A stretch of 64,000 nt of DNA from Tulasnella sp. 424 (lineage: Eukaryota; Basidiomycota; Agaricomycetes; Cantharellales; Tulasnellaceae). The position numbers and the translations under genes are program-made. The notes beneath the pieces are model-generated. The model was not told where the DNA came from. It made no database searches and worked only from the letters and a program-made list of their open reading frames with translations. Location: positions 186,001 to 250,000 of the forward strand of contig WSUB01000011.1 in the NCBI GenBank assembly GCA_019633425.1, given 5' to 3'. This document shows, in pieces, positions 1-11,729 of the stretch. Every line of letters begins with the position of its first letter. The first letter of the stretch is position 1.

Positions 1-2691
1 GGTGAATTGTTCCTTCAGCTCTTCGTCGAGAAGGTTATCCAACTTCAAGTGATCACGGAGATACCCTTCTTCGTCCAGCACGACAATGTGAACGGCATCC
101 TTTTGCGGGTCACCCTTGCCCCACGAAACGGCCATAACCGAAGGAACGTAGCCGGGTTCGATGTCTTCTGTCCTATACGGTGCTCGGTTGATGCGCTAGA
201 CCCCGCGAGGGCGTGAGGACTACGAAACCCGATTATACAAGAGAAACTTGACTTACGTCTTGCAGAGAATCGCCGCACTTTTTCGCTAGGCTATCTTCGA
301 TCTCCTCTCGGAGCCACTCACGGGCCCACTTGATGCCTAATGGGAGCAGGTGCTTCTCGAGTGCCTCCGTGACAACCAACTTGCGCTGTGCGTTCCAAGC
401 CTTGCTGACTGGACCGGTTCCGTCCGAGAAGAACGCGTTTGAGAGGTCTCTCTCGAGAACCTGCTGAGCCTGATCATGGAGCTTGATTTGTATTGTGATG
501 AGATGGTCGTGCTCGGCTTGAAGGATGTGAAGGAATTGAGGCGAGTCCTTCATTTTCTCGATTGGCTTCTCTTTTAAGAATTTGAAGTTCTGATGTACCA
601 TGGGTTTCAGTTGAGATATGGTACAGTAAATCAAGCCGCGGATTATTCATACGTACCATGTAAGGATGGAATTCGTCAATTTTCTCGTTGCCTTTCTCAG
701 TCGGCAGGCAGGAAATGACCGCGCTTCCTTCGAACAAGCTGCGGATACGTTGTCGTACAAGAGGATCCTTGCCGATTTCCGTAGCTATGATGAGGCGTGC
801 CAGCTCAAGCTGTTTCTCGGCATCTCTGGCCCCAGGACCATCTGTCGCGAATTCGTCGGCATAGGCCACAGGTGTGACGTCTTGATCGATGATGGGGCAT
901 TTTTTGGATTTTGCGATGAAGTTGCGAACTATGTCAGGAGACGAGATGCCAAACCCCTGCGAAAGCGGAATCCTTAGTGCAAGGTTAACAGGTGGGATAA
1001 AGGTTGAGATCAACCTACTTCTGCAAGCTTTGACGCGATAGTCGACCTGGCAGTTTCGTATGGAGAAGTGCGTGTTGGTTTTTTTATGCGTTTAGAAACA
1101 TCAACGCTGTCGTCCTCTGGCATTTCCATCGCATCCTTCAGTGCCTGTCGATATTTCATCCCAAGCCATTCGCTCGCATCTGCGACAGCTTCGATAGAAT
1201 CAAGGTGATCTTTGAGGTCCGAGTCGAAGTAATCATCGTGCACTCCCATCTTCTCGTAGGTCTTGTAGAGCCCATCCCTTCTCTCCGTCAACGCGCGGAA
1301 CTTCATGCCGAGAATTCCGACTCGCCAAAGTTCGTCACGACTCAACAACTCGGTCATGACTCGCTTTTCGTAGTCGAAGTGACTAATAAGGTCGTGGTGG
1401 TGGGTGTAGATGTAAGGAACTTCAAAGTTGCGGATGAGCATGAACTCCAGGATTCGCGAAATGGCAATGATGAGGGGAGTAAGGAGAGCCTGGTGTGGTG
1501 CGCCTTGACGGAAAAAGTCCCGAGTAATACGAGGGGAAATGCGCATGGCAACCCATGCTGCGGCAGCCGAGAGGTGTTGCGAAAAATCGAAATCGTCGTG
1601 AAGGGCCAAGGTGGCGGATGGAGAAAGAGAGCTGGTTGAAAGTTGCATTCGCTCTGGAATGTCCGTCATCCGGATGATATCGTCATCTTCGGTGAGATGT
1701 CGAGCTTTGATTTCGGAAGGTTCGAAGACCTAGAAAGCCGGTCTCAGTATCTACCAAGAATTATGTCGAATTCACGTACGTCCGTGTATTTCATGTCAGG
1801 CTTGGCAGTCTCTTCGGTCTCCTCGTTCGCATCCTCGCCTTCGAGAGCCCAGTCATAGTCACGCCCGTCTCCGAAAACTTCGAAGATTTCGTCCCAAGCG
1901 CTAAAAGGTGTTTGCGGTTGGTATGAATGCTTCACCGTGAAGAAGAAAATGACACTCACGCAGGATCAATACCATCCATATCTGGTCTGGCACCCATCGC
2001 ACGACGTCGTTCTCGTTCTGCCCTTCTTCGTTCGTTCCGCTCTTCTTCGTCCATCTCGCCCTCCTCGCCTTCATCGACGATGAAGTCGTCCATGTAATCT
2101 TCTGCCTCCATATCATCATCTCTTTGATCGTCCTCCCAGATATTTTGCAGGTCATCAACACGGCCAGTTTGGCGAGATTGCGCTGGTTCGGGTGAGGCAG
2201 ACTCCTCGTCTGAGCCAATGCGACCGCGTCGCACACGGGTCAGCTTTCGACCTGGAGCAACGTAGCCCATGTTTTCCTCCATCAGTTCGCGATCATCATC
2301 GTCGAGATCCTCTTCTTCTTCTCGGTCTATTCGAGGCTGTTGTGAGTGCGAGAGGCCCCATTTGAGATCGAATGCAGAACTTACGTCGATGTCGTCGCTT
2401 CTTCTTCTTGTGCCGTCGTTTCGTACGATCTTCCACCTCGCTTTCTTCTTCCTCATCTTCGTCAACAATAAAGTCTTGCGCGACTTTCCTCATCTCTTCT
2501 TCATTCTCCTCCTCTTCCTCTGAGCTGTCTTCATCGTCATCGTCAGCAGCTGTCGGTTCCCCTGGTTCGTCCGATCCTGCTGCCTCTTCGTCCTCTTCCC
2601 CAGCTTGAGGATCCAAAGCCATCTCGGCTACCTCTGCTGCTTGCATGTCGATGTCGTCAGGACCTCTCATGTCGACGTCCTGGACCTCCAT
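1..2691 (-). CDS. SPT6: Transcription elongation factor Spt6 (C-terminal part beyond window)
   Basis: Histone chaperone that travels with RNA polymerase II and reassembles nucleosomes behind it. The start at 2691 ([13 protein letters not shown]) opens a long, very acidic, Lys/Arg-punctuated N-terminus (about 2691-1970) containing [12 protein letters not shown] and [12 protein letters not shown], typical of Spt6. The first intron begins at a GTAAGT near 2385 and, by phase, ends at an AATAG around 2327. Next come the helical core ([31 protein letters not shown]), the tex-like region ([35 protein letters not shown]) and, near the edge, the YqgF-like domain ([16 protein letters not shown]). The death-like, S1 and SH2 domains should lie left of position 1. 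It is interrupted by at least five short introns. It is divergent from PEP7 with about 400 bp between starts. No disruption is visible. Confidence 0.93.
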
Positions 2692-3090
2692 TTTTGAGAG
2701 AGTTGGTCGGTGGTTGTAGAGAGTAGAACTTTTGTTTGTCTGGCCAGTCCAAATCCCAATCCCCAGGGCACACAGCCGCTATTTGGCTTCCACCCCTCTC
2801 TACACCAACACCTCGGAGCTCAAACCCATCGAGCCGACCAGGAGTACAGGGCGTCACCTTTGGAGTCGGCACTCAAGAAACTCTTGAGTCGGATATCATC
2901 CCATCGGACCCAACTGGAACCGCAACGCAGTTTCGCAGTTCCTTCCAGCGTGGCCTCAAACTCCAGAAAGAGCAGTCAGCGCCAACCACGCATCGCCATT
3001 TTCTTGCTCGGAGATCTTGGGCTCTCTCTACTAAACCTACACTTGAACGGATCAAGCACCATTGCTCCTGCGATCGTTGCCTTTGCCTAG
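2692..3090. promoter_or_regulatory. Divergent SPT6/PEP7 intergenic promoter region
   Basis: About 400 bp lie between the two start codons. A reading frame stays open through part of it in phase with PEP7, but it begins only 45 bp from the SPT6 start and has no recognisable protein similarity. I treat the interval as 5' UTRs and a shared promoter. No clear TATA box was seen. Confidence 0.5.
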
Positions 3091-6003
3091 ATGAATTCAA
3101 CGCCTACTACGCCTCCAGCCCTTCATATTGGATATTCCACGTACCGAGTTGGTTATGTTTCCTGAAATCTCATCGAATGTCTACTGATCGTACCGGATTA
3201 TCCTTTTTGCAGTCGAAGCGTCACTCTCATACGTCGTCGGCCTCCGGCGTCCCCACGGAGGAGAGGACCCAGACAACTGATCTCAATGAAACCACCCCTG
3301 CGCCTGCTTTAGCGAACGGGAGAAACGCTCAGTCTGCGAACGGATCTTCGACGCCCGCATTTTCAGTTGGCAGTCCGTCATCGAACCACACCACAGCCAC
3401 CCCGCCAGCTAACCTCGGCGGCTCGTCATCCCGCGCTTTCTTCTCTGGGACTTCATCTCCGTCACCATCGACTCGCGCCACTTCTCCTACAGTGGACGTA
3501 CCTCGAGCAAGCAATATCTCACCTCTCCCGCGGATCCCATCCCCGAGCGTGCTTGGCAAGACACTTCCAGCAATACCTACATCAACCTCGCCTCCTCCGG
3601 CTCCAGGCACTCCTCGCATCAACCTGATCCTACCCAGCTCAATAGATGAAGCCAATGGTAACGCGGACGGGGCCGGCACGAGAATGCAGACCAATGGGAA
3701 GTCGAAAGCTCCCGATGGGCCGGACGGTGTTTCACCGCCACCAACTCCTTCAACGTCTGCGGGCAGCCAACCGTCTATGCGACCTCCTTCCTTACGCTCG
3801 ACTGGCTCTACATTCCGCCACATTCCTGCTCGAATGTCTAAACCTCCGACTCCATCTCCTCTTCGTCCTTCCTCGTCAGCCCGAACATTTTCGACGTCGT
3901 CTCAACCAATGATGCCGTCCCGCTCTGGAAGTAGCCAACATTTCTCCCGACCGTCCCTAGATTCTGCATTTTCCCGACCACAGTCCCAACAGTCTATAGC
4001 AGGACCGTCCTCTGGGCGTCCTTCCACAGTGTCTTCGCCTGCTGTTGCACCAAGCACTGTCCCGCCGATCCCGGAAGGGGATACACTTCGACTCCCAGCT
4101 TCCTCTTCTACTACTATCTCCCAATCCATGGTGGTAGGACCTCCAAAATCTTCATCACCTACTCCGTTAGCCGTCGACCCCGTTCCCCCGCCCACAAGAT
4201 CTACCATCTCGAACAGCGGATCATCAACGGCACCGTCCACACCGGCCACTCCGTTCTTGACTCCAGCGAACGGAAAGGGCACGTTGCGGGGAACAAGTTC
4301 GAAAGAGACTCTGCCGACTCCGACTTCAGCGTCATCCACTTCAACGTCAAAACCTGCCCTGGCTCCTTACCGACCAGGCTTCCAGCCGAAAGGCGTTTAC
4401 TCAGTTCGAACAGACGAGTTTGTGTCATTACGCTCCAATCGCCTTGAATCTCGGAGAGCAGAAGAGAAACGATTGCTTCGCCGACTGGAAAAGGCATGTC
4501 CCCATGTTCTTCAGTTTCATGGCTCAAACTGACCTGTGTAATGTGTATCTCAGTTGGTAGATCTGCATTTCTCACCAGAGGCTTCCCTTCCAAAATCCCC
4601 TACTGCTCGAAGGTCGAGCTCTTTCCTCGACTTTTCTGAGTTGAAGGGCAAAGGCGCTGCTGACCTGTGGAAAGGGGTGGTGGAGTCCTCAGCGGCGCGG
4701 AACGAACGGCAAATTCGAGATGCCGAGCAGAGAATAACGCGCTGGGAGGATGACAACGCCGTTTCGGCATGTCCCATCTGCACGTAAGATCGCGTCCTTT
4801 ACACCTAGAACACGATCTCCAAAGCCTTGACAACCCTGCCTGTTCTTACAGACAAGCATTCCATCCTCTCACAAACCGGAAGCATCACTGCCGCCTATGT
4901 GGGCGCGTTGTTTGCTCATTACCTCCCAAGCCTCCAATACGGCCCAAGAAATGCTCCTTGCTCATTATTGCGGACCATCGGACGGGCAAGATCGAAGAGG
5001 CACCTGACATCATAGCTTACGGAGTCACTCCTCGAACACCAAATGGAGCGCCGGCCAGTCCATTGAAGGAACGAGACATGCATCTGAAGGGAGTGCGTAT
5101 CTGCCGGGACTGTTACACTGTGGTACAGTGAGTATTACTCTCTCCACTATACTTATCGCCGTTCGACATTGCTTAACTCCTCTCAAGGCGTCAACAGTTT
5201 GCTTTGGAAAGCACGTCAGCACCGGCGTTCTCTCGGTTACACAAGGTAAAAAAATAGTTCCAGCTTACTATTATGCACGTCTCATTCACCTTTCCCTCAA
5301 GGCGCTTATTAGGGTGGAGCAGCAGATCGAGGAAAGTTTGCCCCAGTTCCAGGAAGTATTCGTCAATGCGTGAGTAATCGTTACCACATTCGATGAGGTC
5401 TGAAGCTAACTGAGCGTTTAGCAAGGACGATACGCGAGGGCAACGCGGCGCGACGTCTACACGGAAAGATATGCTTGAAATGTTCGCGGAATATGATAAC
5501 ATATCAAAACGGATTCGAGCGCTTCCGGCTGCTGCTGGCACTTCGCAAGACAAGCTGCAGAATGCAGTCATGACGAGAGCTAGTCTGTTCTTGCAGCAAA
5601 ATATGTTCCCTCTGAAGGTTAGTCCTCTCATCTTTGTTTGGGAGAAGGACTAATGGATTCCTTATTTGCGCTCACTAAATAGAGACTCGCAGCCGCCTCG
5701 AGCTCCAAGCCTCGACAATCATCCTCACAAAATTCATCTGCTTCCGAGTCTACCAATGAGCCTCTCACACCTAACGGCGTTACCCTCGGTGGACGTTCAA
5801 ATGGCTTCTTATCATTCGTCGACCAAGATTCAGCGCTTGCGCACTCGCTACAGCCATTGTTGGAGCAAGAGGCTCTTCTGGAATCCTATGTGGACGAGGC
5901 GATGCAGGCGCGCAAGTTTGAGGATGCCCAGACCCTCAAATCCAATCTAGACGAAATTCGCGCCGAGATCGGAAGGATTGCTCGAGATGGGAATATTCGT
6001 TGA
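3091..6003 (+). CDS. PEP7: FYVE-domain endosomal tethering protein Pep7/Vac1 (rabenosyn-5 type)
   Basis: Rab5-type effector that binds PI3P on endosomes and couples Rab, SM protein and SNARE for Golgi/endosome-to-vacuole transport. The order is: a long Ser/Pro/Thr-rich disordered N-terminus (3213-4490); a helix feeding into the FYVE zinc finger, with CPICT|QAFHPL split by the intron 4784-4851, then RKHHCRLCGRVVCS and a final CRDC pair near 5105; helical exons (IRVEQQIEESLPQFQEV); and a C-terminal Rab-binding coiled coil (LLEQEALLESYVDEAMQARK) ending with TGA at 6001-6003. The start is uncertain. ATG 3091 works if an intron 3148-3212 is removed (phase 0, giving GYSTYR|SKRHSHTSS); ATG 3177 is the alternative. 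The junction around 4506-4553 is also approximate. Convergent with TWF1, stops 146 bp apart. Confidence 0.9.
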
Positions 6004-6148
6004 TTGTTTCTTATACCTTCGGGATGGACTCTTTGCCACATTGTTTTTTTTCCCTCTTTTACCATCTGATTCGTTTTTCTACCATAACATTATTAGACCT
6101 TTCGACTGCTCTAACAACGGGGACTAAGTAATCCTGCTCGCGCGACGA

Positions 6149-7504
6149 TCATCTTTTCCTCGGTGGCCCGCGCGGCCTGGCAAAAGAAGGCGGACCAGTT
6201 GGCTTTGCAGACGCCGGGGGTTCGTCTTGAGCAAACGAAAGGTCGAGATCCGAGGGGTCCGAGGCTTCAAGCTTTTTGAAGATCTTGAATCCGGCCGTTT
6301 CTTGAGCTGTCTGTGTAACAGACGATACTCCCATCGAGTAAACCATCCTGAGTTTGACTCCAGATGAGGACGGGCAGGTGTAAATGAAGACTGCAAACCC
6401 CCACGATCCTTCAGCGCCCGATCGGGGTAGGGGACGAAACCGAACGCCAGGACCAACCTATCTTTTCGGGCTGCCATCGGTAAAAGGCGTAAGCTTTTCG
6501 GACAATGAATTCAGTTCGGTGTGCAGAACGATTCATGGAGCTCCAAAGTCACGTACAAGGCTCAGCCCTGGGGAGAGCGGATGCGAGGGCGTCCACCGCA
6601 ACCTCTTTGGTCTCGATGACTTTGACCCCTTCAGTCTCTGAAGCAATTCCCTGAGACCAATTCAGTTAGTTCAACGTGGTCGACTCCGAGCGTGGGCCTT
6701 ACGATTATCAGGAGGTTAGCTCCCTGCCCTGCCGCCAGCGACTTGACAGCGTCTTCAACTTCTGCCGTCCAGACAACGCCAACTCCAGCACCAACGTGGT
6801 TCTTCCGAGCTCTAGAGCCCTCAAACGCGGTGCTAGATTGCCGCTCAGCTGCCTGGATCTCCGCTAGCTCGGCTTCGCGAGCGCTCATGGGCTTCGGTGC
6901 GGCAACATGCCGCAAATGGGCGGCATAGGCTTCCGGTGACAGGTCTTTCTGCTCAACATGAGCGATTAGATGTGGTTAAAAGAGTTAGAGGTAAACCAGA
7001 GCTGGGTTGACTGTACGATTTACCTTGGAAGTGGCAAAAAGGGTGTCTTTCACAGCCTGCCCGCCAAGTGCCTTAACCAAAGCGGAGCGGGAGGACGCGT
7101 ATAACATCTGCGTTGAAGAAATATTATTAGATTGTATATCGCGCGGGGTCACAATATAACGTACCTTGTCCCTAACTTTCGCGATATCCGGAACGTAACT
7201 GATGAAGAGCCATTCGTTGCCGGTGTCTAGCCTGGCTAAAATATACGCGGGAACGTCCTGCACCAAGATTCCATCGAGCTGACTTAGGTCGCTTGCCAGA
7301 TCTTCTGCTTTAGATGGCCATGATCCCTGGGGCACAAGGGCCTCTACAATGGCTTGGGTTGAGTGCTCGAACTTGGGGTAAGAAACGATGCTACGGACCG
7401 TTTTGAATCGCAATTTTGAGAAAACGAATGTTCCGATCTGTTACAGCATCTGAAAAATCCTTAAGAAGCTCTTCGCTAGCTGAGATTCCAGATGCAGCAG
7501 ACAT
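6149..7504 (-). CDS. TWF1: Twinfilin, actin-monomer-binding protein
   Basis: Cytosolic actin regulator of the ADF/cofilin superfamily. It sequesters ADP-actin monomers and caps or depolymerises filament ends. The start at 7504 gives MSAASGISASEELLKDFSD, the usual twinfilin N-terminus. The first ADF-H domain carries LARLDTGNEWLFISYVPD, then AKVRDK|MLYASSRSALVKALG across an intron. The linker contains APKPMSAREAELAEI. The second ADF-H domain has GVGVVWTAEVEDAVKSL, AYAFYRWQPEK and FIYTCPSSSGVKLRMVYSMG. The tail ends in a basic Pro-rich stretch (ARPRGPPRKR), as in the family. There are several short introns; the one between VRDK and MLYASS is clear, with GTACGT and CGCAG ends. No missing motif is visible. 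Convergent with PEP7. Confidence 0.93.
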
Positions 7505-7917
7505 GAGGTTGTTGGTAGTTGGACAGAGCGATCGATTTCCAGGGCAGTCACAAAGCTGCAACGGCTCCGTCACAGTCACGTCTCACGTTAGTCACGCCGC
7601 GGCTTCAATCGGCTTCCTTCACCCCTGGCATTGCGACTCTGCCCGTCGAAGCTATGCTCACATACCGGGACTCGGATGACAATGAAACCGGTCAAGTCTT
7701 GGCCAGGGGTCGTCACTCCAGAACCAGGTAAAGTTGCAACGGAAGCCCGTTCTTGCTCTCCTCTAGGTCATGACGTCCCAAGCAGGGTGGAGAATCGCAT
7801 CCGACTCCATTCAGTCGAACTCGATCGATGTCGATAAGAAGCCCAATGAATAACTTCAAAAGCTCGCTGATTTGTGGTATGTTTCATCTTCTTCGACTTC
7901 CCCTTCTTTAACCTGCC

Positions 7918-9620
7918 ATGGCCATCACCCTCACATCCCCCAACGACCTGGACGACATTATGCTAAAGCTTGAGCAAGCGCTCCAAAAGCCTACAAGTCT
8001 ATTGCCCGTATATATCTTCATATGGTATCTTCGTACTACTGTCGTCCTACTGCTCTTCGCATTTTTGCTCTGGGTTCGATTGACCTGGAAATGTTGGACG
8101 ACCACCTTGGAAATCCTCGCCCTTCCATTGGCGGTAACACTTCGCGTTAATATCTATATCGTCTTTTGGGTTAGTCGGTTGACTTGACAGTTGATTGCGC
8201 GAACGTCCTAGCTCTGCTAACTCGATCCCTTAGACGTTAGAAACCTGCTGCGACATCCTAGCATGGTGCTGGGTGTGTATGGATAGGATTGCTGCAAAGT
8301 TGGAACGTTCCTTTCAGGACTCATTTCGCCGCATAGTAAACCCGTCTCACTGCGTCCGTCAGTTGTGTTTTTGTTGCGCATCAACTATCCTGACGTACCA
8401 CGTTCCAGAGCGTTGCACTTCCGTTGGAGCTCCTTCCTCTGATTCTCGGGCATCTTCGCGGGGACAAGAAATCTCTTCTAAATTGCACATACGTCAATCA
8501 TCTCTTTCACGTCTGTCAGGCCAATTTCGACGCTGGGACATAACACTAACTGATGATCTACTTCACAGGACGAAGCCAACCGCACCTTATGGGGCCATCT
8601 CTCCTTGCGCCACGGCCCTGACATAAAAAAGGCATATTACGGGCTCGTCATCTTCATAGAACCCAACCTTCCCGTCATCGACCGGAGGTCGCTCATCAAA
8701 TCCATAGAAATAGCTGGCTACCAATGGAGCAGAGACGGCCCGCCATCGTCTGATGATTACAACAACCTGATTTCCGACCTCCCCTCCCTGAAGGCGCTAT
8801 TCATCGAGAACAAAGCGTCATACAACATGAAATTCCGGACCGAATATTCGTCTAGGAGCCGACCAAACCTCGAAACCATTGTCATGAATGACAACAGCCT
8901 CGAGCTCGACATCGGGTTTTGGGCTTTCGTCCAGGCTCACAAAGGGCTTAAAACGCTCCGCTACTCCGCCGGGCAGGCCATCCAAAAGCAACTAGAGAGA
9001 TGCATGGAGGAAGATGCCGAGCAGCGCGATTCTAGTGTTCTCTTCAAACCTGGGACGATGCCAATTTTGGAGACTGTGGAGGCACCCTTATCCGTGGTAT
9101 ATCATCTGGTTCCCGGGCGTCCCGTCAAGTCTGTCAAGATACAGGGGCCCTTCCCCACCGAGAACCCGGAGAGGATCCTGGATAGCCTGCACCGTTCGAC
9201 GGCAGGCGTACGACATTTGGATCTCGAGCTCTCACCATTGCATCTTGAGCTACTAGTCTCAAGGCTCGGTCTCCTAAGAGACTTAGAGAAGTTCATCATA
9301 AGGTACTTGCCGCCACATAGTCGGGGCACGACAGTCGTAAGTTGAGCTCTATCATACTGTAGGAGGCTTAACTAACCAAGAGCGCGCAGTTTTCGGATTC
9401 AAATGGCGTCCATGTGTTCAAACCCTTGCGTCTTGTCTTTCCAGGCTGCTCATCAGTTCCCGATGAAAACGAAACCACGATTCACCTCTCCCAAATTGCA
9501 TGCCCAAGACTCACGGAGGTCGCGATTCAAGGAAGGTCGAAGAGTTACGTATGGACGCGGAACAACGGCCGCTGGATCGAGAGCAGCGAGGATAGCAAGG
9601 AGCTCAACGACGAGGTCTGA
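7918..9620 (+). CDS. F-box protein with N-terminal transmembrane segments
   Basis: Predicted substrate receptor for an SCF ubiquitin ligase, of a type greatly expanded in Agaricomycetes. Five exons join with all introns in phase 0: 7918-8169, 8234-8335, 8409-8510, 8569-9336 and 9390-9620. The first exon encodes a hydrophobic stretch (LLPVYIFIWYLRTTVVLLLF) and a second one (TLEILALPLAVTLRVNIYIV), giving two likely membrane helices. Exon 3 is a textbook F-box (ALPLELLPLILGHLRGDKKS) that runs across the next intron into LFH|DEANRTLWGHLSL. Exon 4 has leucine-rich, repeat-like segments (LISDLPSLKALFIENK, HRSTAGVRHLDLELSPLHL), presumably the substrate-binding part. The substrate is unknown. The joining of the membrane exon to the F-box rests on splice-phase agreement only. 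Confidence 0.78.
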
Positions 9621-9745
9621 CTACTCGGGTCGTCTCGTGTTTGAATAGTGGTGCTTGGTTGCGTAGGAGTGAGTTAAGGATTTCACGAAGATGTGCTGGC
9701 TCATGTTGTATGATTCGGGGAGTAAAGCATGGCCATCGTTTTGGA

Positions 9746-10515
9746 TTACAGTAAATCTTGTCGTCCGATACTACGCACAGCCCATCGTGCCCTCTGAACC
9801 TGTAGTCTAGCACCGTACCATATGAGGCCCCATGTCCGTCGATACATCTCCTTCGTATAAGCCTTCTGCCGTTTCTCTTCTGTTGTCTGCCATAGTCGGT
9901 AGAAGCTGGCGGTCGCGTCTTGGAGAAGTTCTTCCTGCCGTTCTGGCGAAGAGGACGCGTATTCCGGAGACGATTTTGTCGAGGTTTCCACAAAGTGCTT
10001 GTAAGCGTTGAACCGGGTGTTGGTCTGGAAACAGAGACATGTGCGTTGAACTTCATGAATAGATGGAAGAGCCAACAACATATGCTCACGTCCGTCCAGA
10101 AGGCATGGTTGAAAGCATCCAAAGATTGCTTCATCAGCCGATACTGCATCCTCCATTCCTGCTTCTCCTCGAAAAATGGATCCACTCCAGCTCCGCTCTC
10201 CTGTGTTTGCCGTCCTTCGTTCAGAGGGAATTCGCTCAGAGCGTAAGGGTGCTCTGTTTCCTTGTCTGGATGTATCAACGTGGAAGAGGACCACGTTGCT
10301 GGATCATCGGGAATAGTTTCGACTGCTTTGAACCAAACGCCGTCGTAGATTGCCGGTCGCAGGTTGGAAATGACATCGGGGGATCCGACTAGGACGGCTG
10401 GGGCTGGGGAAGTGGAAGATGAAGCAGAGTTTGGCTGACTGTACGTTGAAGTTGACGCCAGCCGTGCAGCTCTTGCTAGAAAATGCGGACTTCTAGTCAC
10501 GCGAAGGACGTTCAT
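9746..10515 (-). CDS. Mitochondrial COA8/APOPT1-family protein
   Basis: Resembles the COA8 (APOPT) family, mitochondrial matrix proteins that support cytochrome c oxidase assembly and protect it from oxidative damage. The start at 10515 gives MNVLRVTRSPHFLARAARLA, an Arg-rich, acid-poor presequence. The family signature follows: NLRPAIYDGVWFK, HPYALSEFPL, a Trp/Arg stretch leading to SLDAFNHAFWTD, then after an intron TNTRFNAYKHFVE, and a C-terminal YTKEMYRRTWGLIWYGARL. The FWTD|TNTRF junction is in phase using GTGAGC and TTTCCAG ends. Only the last 16 or so residues are poorly conserved. It is convergent with the F-box gene (stops about 125 bp apart) and divergent from MRPL10, with 107 bp between starts. 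Confidence 0.82.
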
Positions 10516-10622
10516 GGGGCTGGACAGGGTGGGGGTACTCGGGATCCCAAAAACACGAACATCAAACAACGACAAACAGTTTTCCGTTCCGAAATTTCGA
10601 CCCGCTCAATCACTCCCGCAAA
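10516..10622. promoter_or_regulatory. Short divergent promoter, COA8 / uL15m
   Basis: Only 107 bp separate the start codons of two nuclear-encoded mitochondrial proteins, so they must share control sequences. Co-regulation is inferred; no specific site was recognised. Confidence 0.45.
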
Positions 10623-11579
10623 ATGTATCTTTCAAATTTTGCTAGGACATCAAAGCTCTGGTCCACGCCGTCAATCTCGTCGACACGGCAATATAGCACG
10701 CAACCAGTGAATTTGCACACCCTAAGACCAGCACCTGGTTCTCAGCATACGGTACGTCGCGTAACGATGCTCCTCTTCAGAACAAACGATCACTCACCCC
10801 GAGTCCCGATTAGCAAAAACGATTAGGTCGAGGTCAGGGATCTGGACGCGGTGGAACGTCTACTCGTGGTCACAAAGGTCAAAAGGCGCGGTCGGGGAAT
10901 GGCAAACCCAAAGCAGGATTCGAGGGTGGACAAACACCCATAACGCGCCGCTTTCCCAAGCGAGGTTTTACGAACCCGTACGTATCATGAACTTCTCTGT
11001 GAAGAGTGGCCCTAATTCGTATGCGATTGATAGAACTGCGACGGAATTTGCCCCGGTCAACCTCGATCGGTTGCAACACTGGATCAACTCTGGACGGTTA
11101 ACATCGTCACCGGAGAAGCCAATCACTGCCCGAGAACTTCTAATGAGCGGCTGCATTCATAATGTCAAGGATGGAGTGAAGCTTTTAGGGGATGTAAGTT
11201 GATGGTTTTGCATATTCAGCTAGCCATTCACTCACCGGAGTTTTAGGGTGCCGAGCAACTGAAGTCGCCAGTTTTCCTTGAACTGTCACGGGCATCAAAA
11301 TCGGCAATTTCAGCAATCGAGAGTCAGGGCGGGAAGGTCGTTTGCAAGTACTATAACGACCTCGCTTTGAAGGACTTGGTGCATGGCAGGACAGATCGTC
11401 AAGAAGCTTTGCCGGTCCGAAAAGCAGATATCTGTGCGCAAAGGCTTTCTTTTTACGAGTATATAAGATCTTACTGACGCCACCCCTTTTTAGTGTGGTA
11501 TGCCAACAAGCGCAACCGAGGATACCTGGCTCCCGGCATGGCTCGCCCTGCGGTCTCCGACGCTCCTGTTTCCGCTTAG
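10623..11579 (+). CDS. MRPL10: Mitochondrial ribosomal protein uL15m
   Basis: Large-subunit protein of the mitochondrial ribosome, homologous to bacterial L15. ATG 10623 begins a presequence ([20 protein letters not shown]). The mature part has [10 protein letters not shown], then the diagnostic Gly/Arg-rich L15 segment [19 protein letters not shown], followed by [20 protein letters not shown] and RGFTNP. The C-terminal half ([46 protein letters not shown]) matches the globular part of the family, ending with TAG at 11577-11579. The coding region is split by several introns (after SQHT, around 10980, 11190-11247 and 11430-11493). No abnormality is visible. Confidence 0.92.
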
Positions 11580-11729
11580 TTCATCACAATGAACTTGTCA
11601 CTTTGCTTCCTTAAAGCGTTGCGAATTGGAGACAAAATGAGAGCGAATAATACAGTAATACAAGAGAGGTCCAGACGATAGTTCAATAAGGTGGCAAGCA
11701 TTTTGGGCACTTGAGAAAGAAGTCGCATT

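Noticed and set aside
2000..2700. Ser-rich plus-strand frames as genes
   Set aside because: They are the antisense of the Glu/Asp-rich SPT6 N-terminus.
2736..3176. N-terminal extension of the PEP7 frame to an ATG at 2736
   Set aside because: It lies in the SPT6/PEP7 promoter, starts 45 bp from SPT6, and has no family similarity; starts at 3091 (spliced) or 3177 are more sensible.
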